64,000 nt of DNA, taken from NCBI RefSeq assembly GCF_001676655.1, contig NZ_LZDB01000002.1, positions 124,001 to 188,000 on the forward strand. The letters are read 5' to 3'. The notes beneath the pieces were generated by a model. That model was not told the DNA's origin, did not search any database, and saw only the letters and a list, made by a program, of their open reading frames with translations. Positions 28,560 to 37,462 of this stretch are shown piece after piece. A program made the translations under genes and the position numbers. The stretch is from Perlucidibaca aquatica (lineage in GTDB: Bacteria > Pseudomonadota > Gammaproteobacteria > Pseudomonadales > Moraxellaceae). Position 1 is the first letter of the stretch; each line of letters starts with the position of its first letter.

Positions 28560-29675
28560 ATGAAGAAAGCATTAATCACCGGCATTACTGGCCAGGACGG
28601 CTCCTATCTGGCCGAATTTCTGCTGGAAAAAGGTTATGAAGTTCACGGCATTAAGCGCCGTGCGTCGTCGTTCAACACAGAGCGAATTGACCATATTTAC
28701 CAGGATCCGCACACGCCGAACCCCAAGCTGAAGCTGCATTACGGCGACCTGACCGACACCTCAAACCTGATCCGTATTTTGAAAGAAGTGGAGCCGGACG
28801 AGGTCTACAACCTCGGCGCGCAGTCGCATGTGGCCGTGAGCTTTGAATCGCCGGAGTACACGGCCGATGTGGACGCCATCGGCACGCTGCGCCTGCTCGA
28901 AGGCATCCGCTTCCTCGGTTTGGAAAAGAAAACCCGTTTCTATCAGGCTTCAACCTCTGAGCTATACGGTCTGGTGCAAGAAATTCCGCAAAAGGAAACC
29001 ACGCCGTTCTACCCGCGCAGCCCATATGCCGTGGCCAAGATGTATGCCTACTGGATTACGGTGAACTACCGCGAGGCCTATGGCATGTATGCCTGCAACG
29101 GCATTTTGTTCAATCACGAATCGCCGCGTCGAGGCGAAACCTTTGTTACGCGCAAGGTGACCCGTGGCTTGGCCAACATCGCGCAAGGGCTGGAGCAGTG
29201 CCTGTTCATGGGCAACATGGACTCACTGCGTGACTGGGGTCATGCCAAAGACTATGTGCGCATGCAATGGATGATGCTGCAACAAGATGTGCCAGACGAC
29301 TTCGTGATTGCCACGGGCGTGCAGGTCACGGTACGTGAATTTATCCGCCGTGCCGCGCTGGAGCTGGGCGTGACGCTGCGCTTTGAAGGCGCCGGTGTGG
29401 ATGAAATCGCGGTTGTCGAAGCCATTAGTGGCAGCAAGGCCTCGGCGCTTAAGGTGGGCGATGTCATCGTGAAGGTAGACCCGCGCTACTTCCGCCCGGC
29501 GGAAGTGGAAACACTGCTGGGTGACCCGACCAAGGCGAAAGAGAAACTGGGCTGGGTGCCGGAGATCACGCTGGACGAGCTGATCGAAGAGATGGTAGCC
29601 CACGATCTGGACAAGGCCATGCAGCATGCCACGCTGAAGCAGGCGGGGTTCAAGGTCTCGGTGAGCCACGAGTAA
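28560..29675 (+). CDS. gmd: GDP-mannose 4,6-dehydratase, copy 2
   Basis: Same enzyme as the gene at 12218, 371 residues, with [20 protein letters not shown] and SPYAVAK motifs intact. It differs internally at one residue (Ile in DA-I-GT) and in the last ~25 residues, which are GC-rich here and end ...SVSHE. The fcl gene follows after 3 bp, the normal gmd-fcl arrangement, so this is probably the copy in native context. The upstream leader has no strong ribosome binding site, unlike copy 1. Synonymous differences to copy 1 are scattered, consistent with duplication plus partial gene conversion. Confidence 0.96.
   Translation: MKKALITGITGQDGSYLAEFLLEKGYEVHGIKRRASSFNTERIDHIYQDPHTPNPKLKLHYGDLTDTSNLIRILKEVEPDEVYNLGAQSHVAVSFESPEYTADVDAIGTLRLLEGIRFLGLEKKTRFYQASTSELYGLVQEIPQKETTPFYPRSPYAVAKMYAYWITVNYREAYGMYACNGILFNHESPRRGETFVTRKVTRGLANIAQGLEQCLFMGNMDSLRDWGHAKDYVRMQWMMLQQDVPDDFVIATGVQVTVREFIRRAALELGVTLRFEGAGVDEIAVVEAISGSKASALKVGDVIVKVDPRYFRPAEVETLLGDPTKAKEKLGWVPEITLDELIEEMVAHDLDKAMQHATLKQAGFKVSVSHE
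28563..29593 (+). repeat. Long direct repeat, right copy (gmd)
   Basis: Partner of 12224-13254 with constant 16339-bp offset. Homologous recombination between the two copies would delete wzx, wzy, most glycosyltransferases and ugd as one block. Confidence 0.9.
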
Positions 29676-29678
29676 GTC

Positions 29679-30656
29679 ATGACAACACTCTCACCGAATT
29701 CGCGCATTTATGTGGCAGGTCATCGCGGCATGGTCGGTTCGGCCATCGTGCGGCAATTGCAGGCGCGTGGCTGTAACAACCTGATCACACGGACGCATGC
29801 CGAACTGGAACTGGTCGATCAGGCCGCTGTTCGCGCCTTCTTCGCGGCCGAAAAGCCGGAGGTCGTCATACTGGCCGCGGCTAAGGTCGGCGGTATTCTG
29901 GCCAACAACAACTTCCCGGCGGACTTCATCTACGACAACCTCATGATGCAGTGCAATGTCATTCATGAAGCCTACCGCACCGGCGTGCAACAGCTGCTCT
30001 TTCTGGGCAGCTCCTGCATCTACCCGAAGCTGGCACCGCAGCCCATGCCGGAGTCCTGCCTGCTCACCGGCACACTGGAACCGACCAACGAGCCCTATGC
30101 CGTGGCCAAGATCGCTGGCATCAAGCTCTGCGAAAGCTACAACCGCCAGCATGGCACGGACTACCGCAGCGTCATGCCGACCAACCTGTATGGCCCGCAC
30201 GACAACTTCCACCCCGCAAACAGCCATGTGGTACCGGCCATGATTCGCCGCTTCCACGAAGCGGTACAGAGTGGTGCCGACGAGGTCGTGGTCTGGGGCA
30301 CCGGCACGCCGATGCGCGAATTCCTGCATGTGGATGACATGGCAGCTGCCTCGCTGTTTGTGCTGGACCTCGATCGCGAAATCTATTTGGCCAATACCGA
30401 GCCCATGCTTTCGCACATCAATGTCGGCACCGGCACCGATGTGACCATCCGCGAGCTCGCCGAAACCATTGCCGCCGTTACTGGCTTCAGTGGCCGACTC
30501 GTGTTCGACACCAGCAAGCCCGACGGCACACCGCGCAAACTCATGGATGTGAGCCGTTTGGCCGACATGGGCTGGCGTGCCCGCGTTCAGCTGCGGGACG
30601 GCTTGCAGGATGCTTACGACTGGTTCCTCGACAATGCCCATGTGGTTCGCGGCTGA
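29679..30656 (+). CDS. fcl: GDP-L-fucose synthase
   Basis: Epimerase-reductase that turns GDP-4-keto-6-deoxymannose into GDP-L-fucose with NADPH. Motifs: dinucleotide-binding [10 protein letters not shown], the catalytic Ser in LGSSCIYP, and Tyr140-x3-Lys144 (PYAVAK), with the [14 protein letters not shown] region forming the substrate site. 325 residues, normal length. It lies 3 bp after gmd copy 2 and 10 bp before gmm. The locus also contains a decayed paralogue at 21598-22500. Confidence 0.97.
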   Translation: MTTLSPNSRIYVAGHRGMVGSAIVRQLQARGCNNLITRTHAELELVDQAAVRAFFAAEKPEVVILAAAKVGGILANNNFPADFIYDNLMMQCNVIHEAYRTGVQQLLFLGSSCIYPKLAPQPMPESCLLTGTLEPTNEPYAVAKIAGIKLCESYNRQHGTDYRSVMPTNLYGPHDNFHPANSHVVPAMIRRFHEAVQSGADEVVVWGTGTPMREFLHVDDMAAASLFVLDLDREIYLANTEPMLSHINVGTGTDVTIRELAETIAAVTGFSGRLVFDTSKPDGTPRKLMDVSRLADMGWRARVQLRDGLQDAYDWFLDNAHVVRG

Positions 30657-30666
30657 GGCGCTTGCC

Positions 30667-31125
30667 ATGACGGCTTTGCTCAGCGCACAGGACTTCACCC
30701 ACGTGGTGCGTCATGCGCCCTTGATCTCGCTCGATCTCGTGGTGACGAATTCGCACGGTGAGGCGTTGTTGGGGCAGCGTCTGAATCGACCCGCACAAGG
30801 TTACTGGTTCGTGCCCGGCGGGCGTGTCCGTAAGGATGAGCGGTTAGCCCAAGCCTTTCTGCGGCTCACGCAGGAAGAGTTAGGCCTAGCGTTGCCGTTG
30901 AATGAGGCGCATTGCTTAGGGCCTTACGAGCACCATTATCCCGATAACGTTTTCGGTACGGATTTCAGCACGCATTACGTGGTGCTGGCCTACCAACTTA
31001 CCCTAGATCTGGATTTAGCGGCGCTGCCGCAGGCGCAACACGGTGCCTATCGGTGGTGGCCGCTCGCCGAGTTGCGCGCAGCCCCCGACGTGCATGTGCA
31101 TACGCAGTGGTATTTTCCGGCCTGA
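30667..31125 (+). CDS. gmm: GDP-mannose mannosyl hydrolase (NUDIX)
   Basis: 152-residue NUDIX enzyme that hydrolyses GDP-mannose or GDP-glucose to GDP and sugar, thought to balance the GDP-sugar pool. The modified NUDIX box GGRVRKDERLAQAFLRLTQE with ELG matches the Gmm subgroup, which deviates from the standard box. The C-terminal HVHTQWYF region also fits. ATG at 30667 gives the family length (E. coli 159); earlier in-frame ATGs lie inside fcl. Order gmd-fcl-gmm-manC mirrors the E. coli colanic acid cluster except for the missing wcaI between gmm and manC. Confidence 0.92.
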   Translation: MTALLSAQDFTHVVRHAPLISLDLVVTNSHGEALLGQRLNRPAQGYWFVPGGRVRKDERLAQAFLRLTQEELGLALPLNEAHCLGPYEHHYPDNVFGTDFSTHYVVLAYQLTLDLDLAALPQAQHGAYRWWPLAELRAAPDVHVHTQWYFPA

Positions 31126-31158
31126 TGCCGATGTCATTACTCATTACAAGGAGTTGCT

Positions 31159-32595
31159 GTGACTAATTCTTCCTCAATGTTGCTGCCCGTGATCATGGCG
31201 GGGGGTTCCGGCACACGCCTGTGGCCGCTCTCGCGCGAGGGTTACCCCAAGCAGTTTCTGGCGCTCGAAGGCTCGCTGACCATGTTGCAAAACACCTTGG
31301 CGCGCTTGCAGGGGCTGAACACCGCACAGCCGCTGGTGATTTGTAATGAGCAGCATCGTTTTCTGGTGGCCGAACAGCTGCGGCAAGTGGATGCACTACA
31401 CCGCAATATTTTGCTCGAACCGGTGGGTCGCAATACCGCACCGGCTATTGCCTTGGCGGCACTGCAGGCTGTGGCGTCGGGCACCGACCCCCTGCTGTTG
31501 GTGTTGGCTGCAGACCATGTGATTGAGCAGGTGGATGCCTTTCAAGCGGCGATTTGCCGTGCCTTACCGCAAGCCGAAGCCGGCGCGTTAGTCGCCTTTG
31601 GCATTGTGGCGCGTAGCCCGGAAACGGGGTATGGCTACATCCGACGGGGTGAGCCGGTAGGCGCTCAGTCGGGTGAAGGCGCTTTCCGCATTGCCGCGTT
31701 CGTGGAGAAGCCTGCGCGTGACGTGGCGGAGCAATACCTCGCCAGCGGTGAATACGATTGGAATAGTGGCCTGTTTCTGTTTCGTGCCAGTCGTTACTTG
31801 GACGAGTTAGCCACCTATCGTCCGGATATTCTGGCAGCCTGCCGCCAAGCCATGGCGGCTGCCCAGACCGATATGGATTTTATTCGCGTCGATGCGGAGG
31901 CCTTCAAGCAGTGCCCGGATGACTCGATTGACTATGCGGTGATGGAAAAGACCACGCGTGCGGTTGTGGTGCCCATGAGTGCCGGTTGGAGCGATGTCGG
32001 CGCGTTTGCGTCGCTGTGGGAAGTTCTGCCGAAAGATGATGCGGGAAATGCCACGCGCGGCGATGTCCTGCATACCGATAGCCACAACAACCTGTTGTTT
32101 GCTGAAAACGGCTTAGTGGCAGCGGTGGGCCTGCGAGACATGGTGGTGGTGCAAACCAAAGATGCTGTGCTGGTAGCTCCCCGTGACCGTGCTCAAGAGG
32201 TCAAGCAGATTGTGGCGCGCCTGAAGGCCGATGGCCGCACCGAGCATCAGCTCCATCGTGAAGTCTATCGCCCCTGGGGCAAGTACGATTCGGTCGATTT
32301 TGGCACGCGCTACCAAGTCAAACGCATCACCGTGAAGCCGGGCGCCAAACTCAGTGTGCAAATGCACCATCACCGCGCCGAGCACTGGATTGTGGTGTCG
32401 GGCACCGCTCGCGTCACCTTGGATGGCGTTGAACGCCTGCTCACGGAAAACCAGAGTATTTATTTGCCGGTGGGTGCCGTTCACGCGCTGGAAAACCCTG
32501 GAAAAGTGCCGCTAGAGCTGATTGAAGTGCAAGTGGGCAGTTATTTGGGCGAAGATGACATCGTGCGGTTTGAAGATCGTTACGGACGAGCCTGA
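31159..32595 (+). CDS. manC: Mannose-1-phosphate guanylyltransferase / mannose-6-phosphate isomerase
   Basis: Bifunctional type II enzyme making GDP-mannose; 478 residues. The guanylyltransferase signature [20 protein letters not shown] is at residues ~15-34, FVEKP is present, and the C-terminal cupin isomerase domain has [17 protein letters not shown] with the metal-binding histidines. The start is GTG at 31159 with AAGGAG (31147-31152) six bases upstream. It ends the plus-strand polysaccharide run; a bidirectional terminator follows at 32736-32778. Confidence 0.97.
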   Translation: MTNSSSMLLPVIMAGGSGTRLWPLSREGYPKQFLALEGSLTMLQNTLARLQGLNTAQPLVICNEQHRFLVAEQLRQVDALHRNILLEPVGRNTAPAIALAALQAVASGTDPLLLVLAADHVIEQVDAFQAAICRALPQAEAGALVAFGIVARSPETGYGYIRRGEPVGAQSGEGAFRIAAFVEKPARDVAEQYLASGEYDWNSGLFLFRASRYLDELATYRPDILAACRQAMAAAQTDMDFIRVDAEAFKQCPDDSIDYAVMEKTTRAVVVPMSAGWSDVGAFASLWEVLPKDDAGNATRGDVLHTDSHNNLLFAENGLVAAVGLRDMVVVQTKDAVLVAPRDRAQEVKQIVARLKADGRTEHQLHREVYRPWGKYDSVDFGTRYQVKRITVKPGAKLSVQMHHHRAEHWIVVSGTARVTLDGVERLLTENQSIYLPVGAVHALENPGKVPLELIEVQVGSYLGEDDIVRFEDRYGRA

Positions 32596-32599
32596 GGGG

Positions 32600-32692
32600 T
32601 TAAGGTTGCTGTGAGCGCCACCAGCTTTTCATCAGCAACCAGCCATTGCAGGCGATGATGACGGGTAGTACGACGTAAACGAGTAGGCTCAT
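32600..32692 (-). CDS. Possible 30-residue membrane miniprotein
   Basis: Minus-strand ATG at 32692 preceded by GGAG seven bases upstream opens a 30-codon frame with one hydrophobic helix (LLVYVVLPVIIACNGWLLM) and a positively charged tail containing SWWRSQQ. Composition is like known bacterial single-TM miniproteins. It sits downstream of wcaJ on the same strand but after the bidirectional hairpin, so it would need its own promoter or leaky termination. No known family is recognised. Confidence 0.35.
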   Translation of the reverse strand: MSLLVYVVLPVIIACNGWLLMKSWWRSQQP

Positions 32693-32735
32693 GGCGGCAC
32701 TCCGGATTCTGTCAATGAATGCCATGACTGTAGTG

Positions 32736-32778
32736 AAAAAAAGCCAACCGTTATAGGCCATAACGGTTGGCTTTTTTT
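32736..32778. terminator. Bidirectional rho-independent terminator
   Basis: Eighteen-base arms (32736-32753 and 32761-32778) with GCCAACCGTTA core, seven-base loop, and A7/T7 runs on both sides. It sits between convergent manC (+) and wcaJ (-) and can terminate transcripts from both sides. Confidence 0.95.
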
Positions 32779-32813
32779 ATGCGTGTGTAACCGCGAGCCG
32801 TGTAAACACGAGC

Positions 32814-34166
32814 TTAGTAGGCGTTTTTTCCGAAAAAGCCTTTCAGTGCCGTGAGCACAATAATCTTGATATCCAAATACAGAGACCAACGACGAATGTA
32901 TTCAATATCGTATTCGATGCGCTTTTGCATTTTTTCCAGCACGTCGGTTTCGCCACGCCAACCATTGACCTGCGCCCAGCCCGTAATGCCCGGTTTCACT
33001 TTATGGCGCAGCATATAGCCCGGAATCTGCTGTCGGTAGAGTTCGTTATGCGCCACCGCGTGCGGTCTGGGCCCCACAACAGACATGCTGCCGCTCAGCA
33101 CATTCATAAATTGAGGGAGCTCATCCAGCGAGGATTTGCGTAAAAAGCCCCCGATGGGTGTGAGACGGCTATCGTTTTGCGTTGCTTGTTTAACCTCGGC
33201 GCCGTTGTCTTCGGTGGTCATGCTGCGAAACTTCCACACGCGGATTGGCCGACCATTTAAGCCATAGCGTGTTTGTTTGAAAATGGCTGGCCCCGGTGAC
33301 GTGAATTTGACGGCGGCGGCAATACCCAGCAACAACGGGCTGAGTAGGAGCAGGGCGGTACTGCTCACGACAATGTCTAAGCTGCGTTTGAGTAGCTGAT
33401 CGGCCAGCGTGAAGGGGGTGTCATAAATGCTGATGGTGGGTAGGCCATCGATGAGCTCGGTGCGCGCATTGAGTAAATCAAAGGTAAACACATCCGGCAC
33501 AAGATACACCGAGCAACTGGTATCGGCTAATTCGGCAATGAGGTCTTGCACGGCAGCCTGCTCGCATAACGGTAGCGCGAGGTAAATTTGATCATAGCGC
33601 CCTTGCCGAGCTGCCGTTAAAAAAGCATCGCGTTGACTCAGCGAGTAACTTTGCTGAACCGTAATGCCCATCCACGGGTTGTTGTGGAGGCGGGTACGCA
33701 AAGTGCTGGCCGATGGGCTATCGCCCACAATGCACGCACTGCGTTGATTCAATCCCCATTTGCGAAAAATGCCCAGCACGGGGCGGTACAGTAGGCGTAC
33801 TCCCAGCATGAGCAGCAAGGTGGTCATGAGCCAAGGCATTAAGACCTGCTTGGGGGTGAGGGCTAACAAGCGTCCGGACAAATAACTGAAAAAAATGAGC
33901 ACGCCAAACGCAATGACAACCGTTACCGTGGTTCGGAACAGCAAATGACTGAGGTTACGGCTGCGATGAGAAACATACAGGCCGCTTAGCGCCGCCGTGA
34001 GTTCAAAACTGAGCGCAACAATGCCCAGCATGATCAGTGTGGTGTCGGTCAGCAAAGTCTCAGGGTTGTGCAGCCGCCACGCGGTTAAAATCAGTAATAA
34101 ATCTAAGGCGCGTTGCGCAAAATCGACCGATTTTTGGTGGCCTGAAATAATCCCGGTTCGTTCCAT
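32814..34166 (-). CDS. wcaJ: Undecaprenyl-phosphate glucose phosphotransferase WcaJ
   Basis: Starts repeat-unit synthesis by moving glucose-1-phosphate from UDP-glucose to undecaprenyl phosphate. 450 residues: about four or five N-terminal TM helices, a CoA-binding-like domain (ACIVGDSPSA, DVFTFDLLNAR), and the C-terminal bacterial sugar transferase domain with KFTSPGPAIFKQTRYG, SLDELPQFMNVLSG, SVVGPRPHA and KPGITGWAQVNGWRG. The DVFTFDLLNAR segment supports the WcaJ/ PssY-like group rather than galactosyl WbaP. It is alone on the minus strand, opposite to the rest of the locus, so it is not part of the ops-controlled transcript. Confidence 0.93.
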   Translation of the reverse strand: MERTGIISGHQKSVDFAQRALDLLLILTAWRLHNPETLLTDTTLIMLGIVALSFELTAALSGLYVSHRSRNLSHLLFRTTVTVVIAFGVLIFFSYLSGRLLALTPKQVLMPWLMTTLLLMLGVRLLYRPVLGIFRKWGLNQRSACIVGDSPSASTLRTRLHNNPWMGITVQQSYSLSQRDAFLTAARQGRYDQIYLALPLCEQAAVQDLIAELADTSCSVYLVPDVFTFDLLNARTELIDGLPTISIYDTPFTLADQLLKRSLDIVVSSTALLLLSPLLLGIAAAVKFTSPGPAIFKQTRYGLNGRPIRVWKFRSMTTEDNGAEVKQATQNDSRLTPIGGFLRKSSLDELPQFMNVLSGSMSVVGPRPHAVAHNELYRQQIPGYMLRHKVKPGITGWAQVNGWRGETDVLEKMQKRIEYDIEYIRRWSLYLDIKIIVLTALKGFFGKNAY

Positions 34167-34277
34167 GGTAAAGCGGCTTCCTCATCTGCTCATCGACGGC
34201 AGGTGTTGCATTCTAGTCGGCTTTACCGTGAGGTCAACGTCAAGAAAAAACGATAGACGCAACCGCAATTTCAAGCA

Positions 34278-34305
34278 TAAAATATGCGCATAGTTCCATG
34301 CGCAT
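34278..34305 (+). promoter_or_regulatory. ccdAB promoter -10 and tandem palindromic operators
   Basis: TAAAAT at 34278-34283 is a good -10 candidate, with no strong -35. Two identical 8-bp palindromes ATGCGCAT follow at 34284-34291 and 34298-34305, spaced 14 bp centre to centre. This layout fits autorepression by a ribbon-helix-helix CcdA-CcdB complex, but binding is inferred. Confidence 0.6.
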
Positions 34306-34315
34306 GGAGATACAT

Positions 34316-34579
34316 ATGCCACTTACTCCATTTGTTGCCGGAACGCGTCCTCGTTCATCGGGAAAACGCGCGACTAACCTCAGCCTCAGTGCCGATGTAT
34401 TAGAGGCTGCCAAGGCGTTACAAATTAACCTCTCGCAGGTCTGCGATAGCTACCTGCGAGAGTGCGTTCAGCGTGAGCAGGAGCGTCGCTGGCGCGAAGA
34501 GCATGCGGCGTTCATGGCCGCTTACAATGCCACGATAGAAGCTGAAGGCTTGCCACTGGATGCGTGGAGAAGCTTTTGA
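34316..34579 (+). CDS. ccdA: CcdA-type antitoxin
   Basis: 87-residue antitoxin. The N-terminal half reads KRATNLSLSADVLEAAKAL, the beta-strand and helix of a ribbon-helix-helix DNA-binding fold as in CcdA, then a charged C-terminal region that would bind CcdB and ends EGLPLDAWRSF, close to the CcdA ending. ATG at 34316 has GGAGA five bases upstream; an in-frame ATG at 34298 lies within the putative operator and is less likely. The stop overlaps the ccdB start by one base (TGATG). Confidence 0.9.
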   Translation: MPLTPFVAGTRPRSSGKRATNLSLSADVLEAAKALQINLSQVCDSYLRECVQREQERRWREEHAAFMAAYNATIEAEGLPLDAWRSF

Positions 34580-34896
34580 TGGCGCGTTTCGATATTTATG
34601 CCAACCCCAGTGCGCAGGCCGGCACAACGCCTTATTTGCTGGATGTACAAAGCAATTTGCTGGATGGCTTAGATAGCCGAGTGGTTATCCCCTTGCGTAG
34701 TCTGGGCAGTTTTGCCAAGGTCAAATTGCCCGAGCGCCTTACGCCTGTGTTCACGATAGATGGCCAAGACTTCTTGCTCGAAACGCCCAAAATGGCTGCG
34801 GTGCCACAGCGTATCTTGAAGTCGCCGCTGGGCTCACTGGCGGCAAGCCAAGCCGAAATCACTCGTGCACTGGATTTCTTATTTAACGGCTATTGA
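34579..34896 (+). CDS. ccdB: CcdB-type gyrase-targeting toxin
   Basis: 105-residue CcdB homologue: FDIYANPS at the N-terminus, then LLDVQSNLLDGLDSRVVIPL and VFTIDGQDFLLETPKMAAVP are family hallmarks, and the last helix ends ALDFLFNGY. F-plasmid CcdB poisons DNA gyrase through its final residues Trp-Gly-Ile; here the end is Asn-Gly-Tyr, so the tryptophan is replaced and target interaction may differ. GGAGA lies 8 bp upstream of ATG. The module sits between wcaJ and galU, a likely insertion that may stabilise the locus. Confidence 0.9.
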   Translation: MARFDIYANPSAQAGTTPYLLDVQSNLLDGLDSRVVIPLRSLGSFAKVKLPERLTPVFTIDGQDFLLETPKMAAVPQRILKSPLGSLAASQAEITRALDFLFNGY

Positions 34897-34931
34897 GTCG
34901 TTCATCCAATCTCTACAGGGAGTGTGATCGC

Positions 34932-35819
34932 GTGATCTCCACCGTTGTTCTACCCGTTGCCGGTCTCGGCACCCGTTTCCTGCCCGCCACCAAGTCGGTC
35001 CCCAAAGAGCTGCTGCCCGTGGTGGATCGCCCCTTGGTGCAATATGCCGTGGAGGAGGCGTTTCGTGCCGGCATTCGTCATGTTGTGCTGGTCAGTTCGC
35101 CGGTGAAGTCGGCGTTGGAAAGGCACTTGCAGCCGGCCGATGCCGCGCTGGTGGCAGAGCTGGAGGCTAAAGGTAAGCACGACTTAGTGGCGGCCCTGCA
35201 ATCGGCCACGCCACCCGGCATGACGGTGACCGTGGTGTATCAGGCGCAGGCCTTGGGGCTGGGCCATGCCGTGCTGTGCGCGCGTGACGTGTTGGCGGCG
35301 TTGCCCGGTGGTGAGCAACAAACCTTTGCCGTGATGCTGCCCGATGACTTTATTGATGCGCCTGCGGGCCAAGCCGGTTGCTTGGCCGACATGGTCGCCC
35401 TGCATCGCGACACCGGTGCGTGGTCGTTGGCGGTGGAAGAAGTGCCGCGCGCGCAAACCGACAAATACGGCGTGGTGAGCTTGGCCGAGGGTTCGCTGCG
35501 CATGACCGCCATGGTCGAGAAGCCGAAACCCGCCGATGCCCCGAGTAACTTGGCCGTGGTGGGGCGCTATGTGCTGCCTGGCGCAGTCTTTGCCGCCTTG
35601 GCCGATGTTAAGCCGGGTGCCGGCGGCGAAATTCAACTCACCGATGGCATTGCCGCTTTGCTCGCCAGTCACGATATTCGCGCCCATCGCTTTGCCGGTG
35701 TGCGCTACGACTGCGGCAGCAAACTCGGCTACGCCAAAGCCAATATCGCCTTAGCCCTGCGCGACGCCGACATGGGGCCTGCGTTAAAAGCGTGGCTAGG
35801 CAGTGGAGTGTTGGCGTGA
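34932..35819 (+). CDS. galU: UTP-glucose-1-phosphate uridylyltransferase
   Basis: Makes UDP-glucose from UTP and glucose-1-phosphate. Nucleotide-binding start VVLPVAGLGTRFLPATKSVPKE, and VEKP and DCGSKLGY motifs are intact. Start chosen at GTG 34932, with AGGGAG nine bases upstream and 295 residues in line with the family; an in-frame TTG at 34893 overlapping the ccdB stop is less likely. Its stop overlaps the pgi start. Supplies substrate to both Ugd and WcaJ. Confidence 0.96.
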   Translation: MISTVVLPVAGLGTRFLPATKSVPKELLPVVDRPLVQYAVEEAFRAGIRHVVLVSSPVKSALERHLQPADAALVAELEAKGKHDLVAALQSATPPGMTVTVVYQAQALGLGHAVLCARDVLAALPGGEQQTFAVMLPDDFIDAPAGQAGCLADMVALHRDTGAWSLAVEEVPRAQTDKYGVVSLAEGSLRMTAMVEKPKPADAPSNLAVVGRYVLPGAVFAALADVKPGAGGEIQLTDGIAALLASHDIRAHRFAGVRYDCGSKLGYAKANIALALRDADMGPALKAWLGSGVLA

Positions 35820-37462
35820 CGAAGCCACAAATTAACCGCGAACTTCGCCACCAGCTGCCCAGTTGGCAGCACCTGCGCTATGCCGAAGTACCGCGCTGGC
35901 AGGCCTTGCACTTGCGCGAGGTCTGGGGCGATGCCACGCAAGCAGCACAGCGGGTGCACGACTTAACCCGGTGTCACGATGGCTTGCGCCTCGATTTCAG
36001 TAAGCAACGCATCGACCCGCAAACCTTGTCGCATTTGCTCTCGCTTGCCGAGGAAGTGCAGCTGCCAGAGGCCATTGCCGGGTTGATGCGCGGTGATCGC
36101 GTCAACCTCACCGAAGACCGTGCGGCCTTGCACACGGCCCTGCGCTTGCCGAAATCGGCCGAGCTGGTGGTGGAGGGTGAGGATGTGGTGGCGCAGGTGC
36201 ACTCCAGTTTGGCGCGCGTGCGTGGCATGGTGCAGCGCATTCATGAGCGTCAGTGGCGCGGCGTGACCGGTGAGGCCATGACCGATGTGGTGTGCATTGG
36301 CGTGGGCGGCTCCGATCTCGGCCCGTATTTGGTGACCAACGCCCTCGCGGAGTTTGCGCCGCCCATGGCCCAGGCCTTGCGAATCCATTTTGTCAGCTCG
36401 ATTGACGGCACCCAAATTGCCGACTTGCTCAATACCCTGCGCCAAGACAGTACGCTGTTAGTCATTGCCTCGAAGTCGTTTACCACGCTGGATACCTTGT
36501 CCAATGCCGAGACCGCGCTGACGTGGATGCAGTCGCGCCTGAAACAGCGCGAGCGCATTTTGCAGCACCACGTGGTGGGCATTTCGGCGAAGCCGGAGAA
36601 AATGACCGCGTACGGCATTCCCGAAGCCAATCAAATTCGCTTATGGGACTGGGTGGGTGGCCGCTTTTCCTTGTGGAGCGGCATTGGCTTTCCCATCGCC
36701 CTGAAGCTCGGTATGGCCGGCTTTGAGCAGCTGTTGGCGGGCGCGCACGCCATGGATGAGCACTTCCGCACAGCACCACTGGCTGACAACCTGCCCGTGA
36801 TCATGGGCCTGCTCATGGCCTGGAACTCGACGTTTCTGGGTATTAACGGTCAGGCCATTTTGCCCTACGACGCCCGTTTGAAACTGTTCCCCAGCTACCT
36901 GACGCAGCTGGAAATGGAAAGCAACGGCAAGTCGGTGGATCGCTACGGGGACCCCGTACCTTACGACACCTGCCCCATTCTCTGGGGCGAGGTCGGCTCC
37001 AACGCGCAACATGCGTTTTACCAATTGCTGCATCAGGGCACGCAACCGGTAGCCTGCGATTTTATTGCGCCGATTCGCCGTTACCAGCGAGCCGATGAGT
37101 CGGGCTTAGCCTTGCAGCATCAGCACGAGTTGTCGTTGGCGAACTGCTTTGCTCAAGCGCGTGTGCTCATGCTCGGCGACGACACCGGCGTGGCGCACCG
37201 CTATTACCACGGCAATCAGCCGTCCAGCACACTGCTCATGGATGTGCTCACTCCGTACCGGCTGGGTCAGCTCATTGCGCTGTATGAGCACAAAGTGTTT
37301 GTGGCGTCGGTGATTTGGGACATTAACCCCTTTGACCAATGGGGCGTGGAGCTGGGTAAGCAGTTGGCCAGCAGCACGCACGCGGCCATGACTCAGCGAC
37401 AGCCGGATCTTTCTGCGTTTGATGCCTCCACTCAGGCTCTGTTAGAGGCGGTGCGCTCATGA
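35816..37462 (+). CDS. pgi: Glucose-6-phosphate isomerase
   Basis: Interconverts glucose-6-phosphate and fructose-6-phosphate, linking the mannose and glucose branches of sugar-nucleotide synthesis. 548 residues. Motifs: VCIGVGGSDLGPYLV, the SIS-type ASKSFTTLDTLSNAE, catalytic Glu in QLEMESNGKSVDR and His in GTQPVACDFIAP/ HQ region. Start is GTG at 35816, overlapping the galU stop (GTGA) and preceded by GGAG seven bases upstream. Downstream gene overlaps by 4 bp. Confidence 0.96.
   Translation: MTKPQINRELRHQLPSWQHLRYAEVPRWQALHLREVWGDATQAAQRVHDLTRCHDGLRLDFSKQRIDPQTLSHLLSLAEEVQLPEAIAGLMRGDRVNLTEDRAALHTALRLPKSAELVVEGEDVVAQVHSSLARVRGMVQRIHERQWRGVTGEAMTDVVCIGVGGSDLGPYLVTNALAEFAPPMAQALRIHFVSSIDGTQIADLLNTLRQDSTLLVIASKSFTTLDTLSNAETALTWMQSRLKQRERILQHHVVGISAKPEKMTAYGIPEANQIRLWDWVGGRFSLWSGIGFPIALKLGMAGFEQLLAGAHAMDEHFRTAPLADNLPVIMGLLMAWNSTFLGINGQAILPYDARLKLFPSYLTQLEMESNGKSVDRYGDPVPYDTCPILWGEVGSNAQHAFYQLLHQGTQPVACDFIAPIRRYQRADESGLALQHQHELSLANCFAQARVLMLGDDTGVAHRYYHGNQPSSTLLMDVLTPYRLGQLIALYEHKVFVASVIWDINPFDQWGVELGKQLASSTHAAMTQRQPDLSAFDASTQALLEAVRS

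Noticed and set aside
12218-29675. Composite transposon bounded by the two gmd copies
   Set aside because: No transposase, terminal inverted repeats or target duplications; the repeats are ordinary gmd coding sequence.
29691-30698. Long open frame antisense to fcl (335 codons)
   Set aside because: Same reason: mirrors codon bias of fcl and has no domain.
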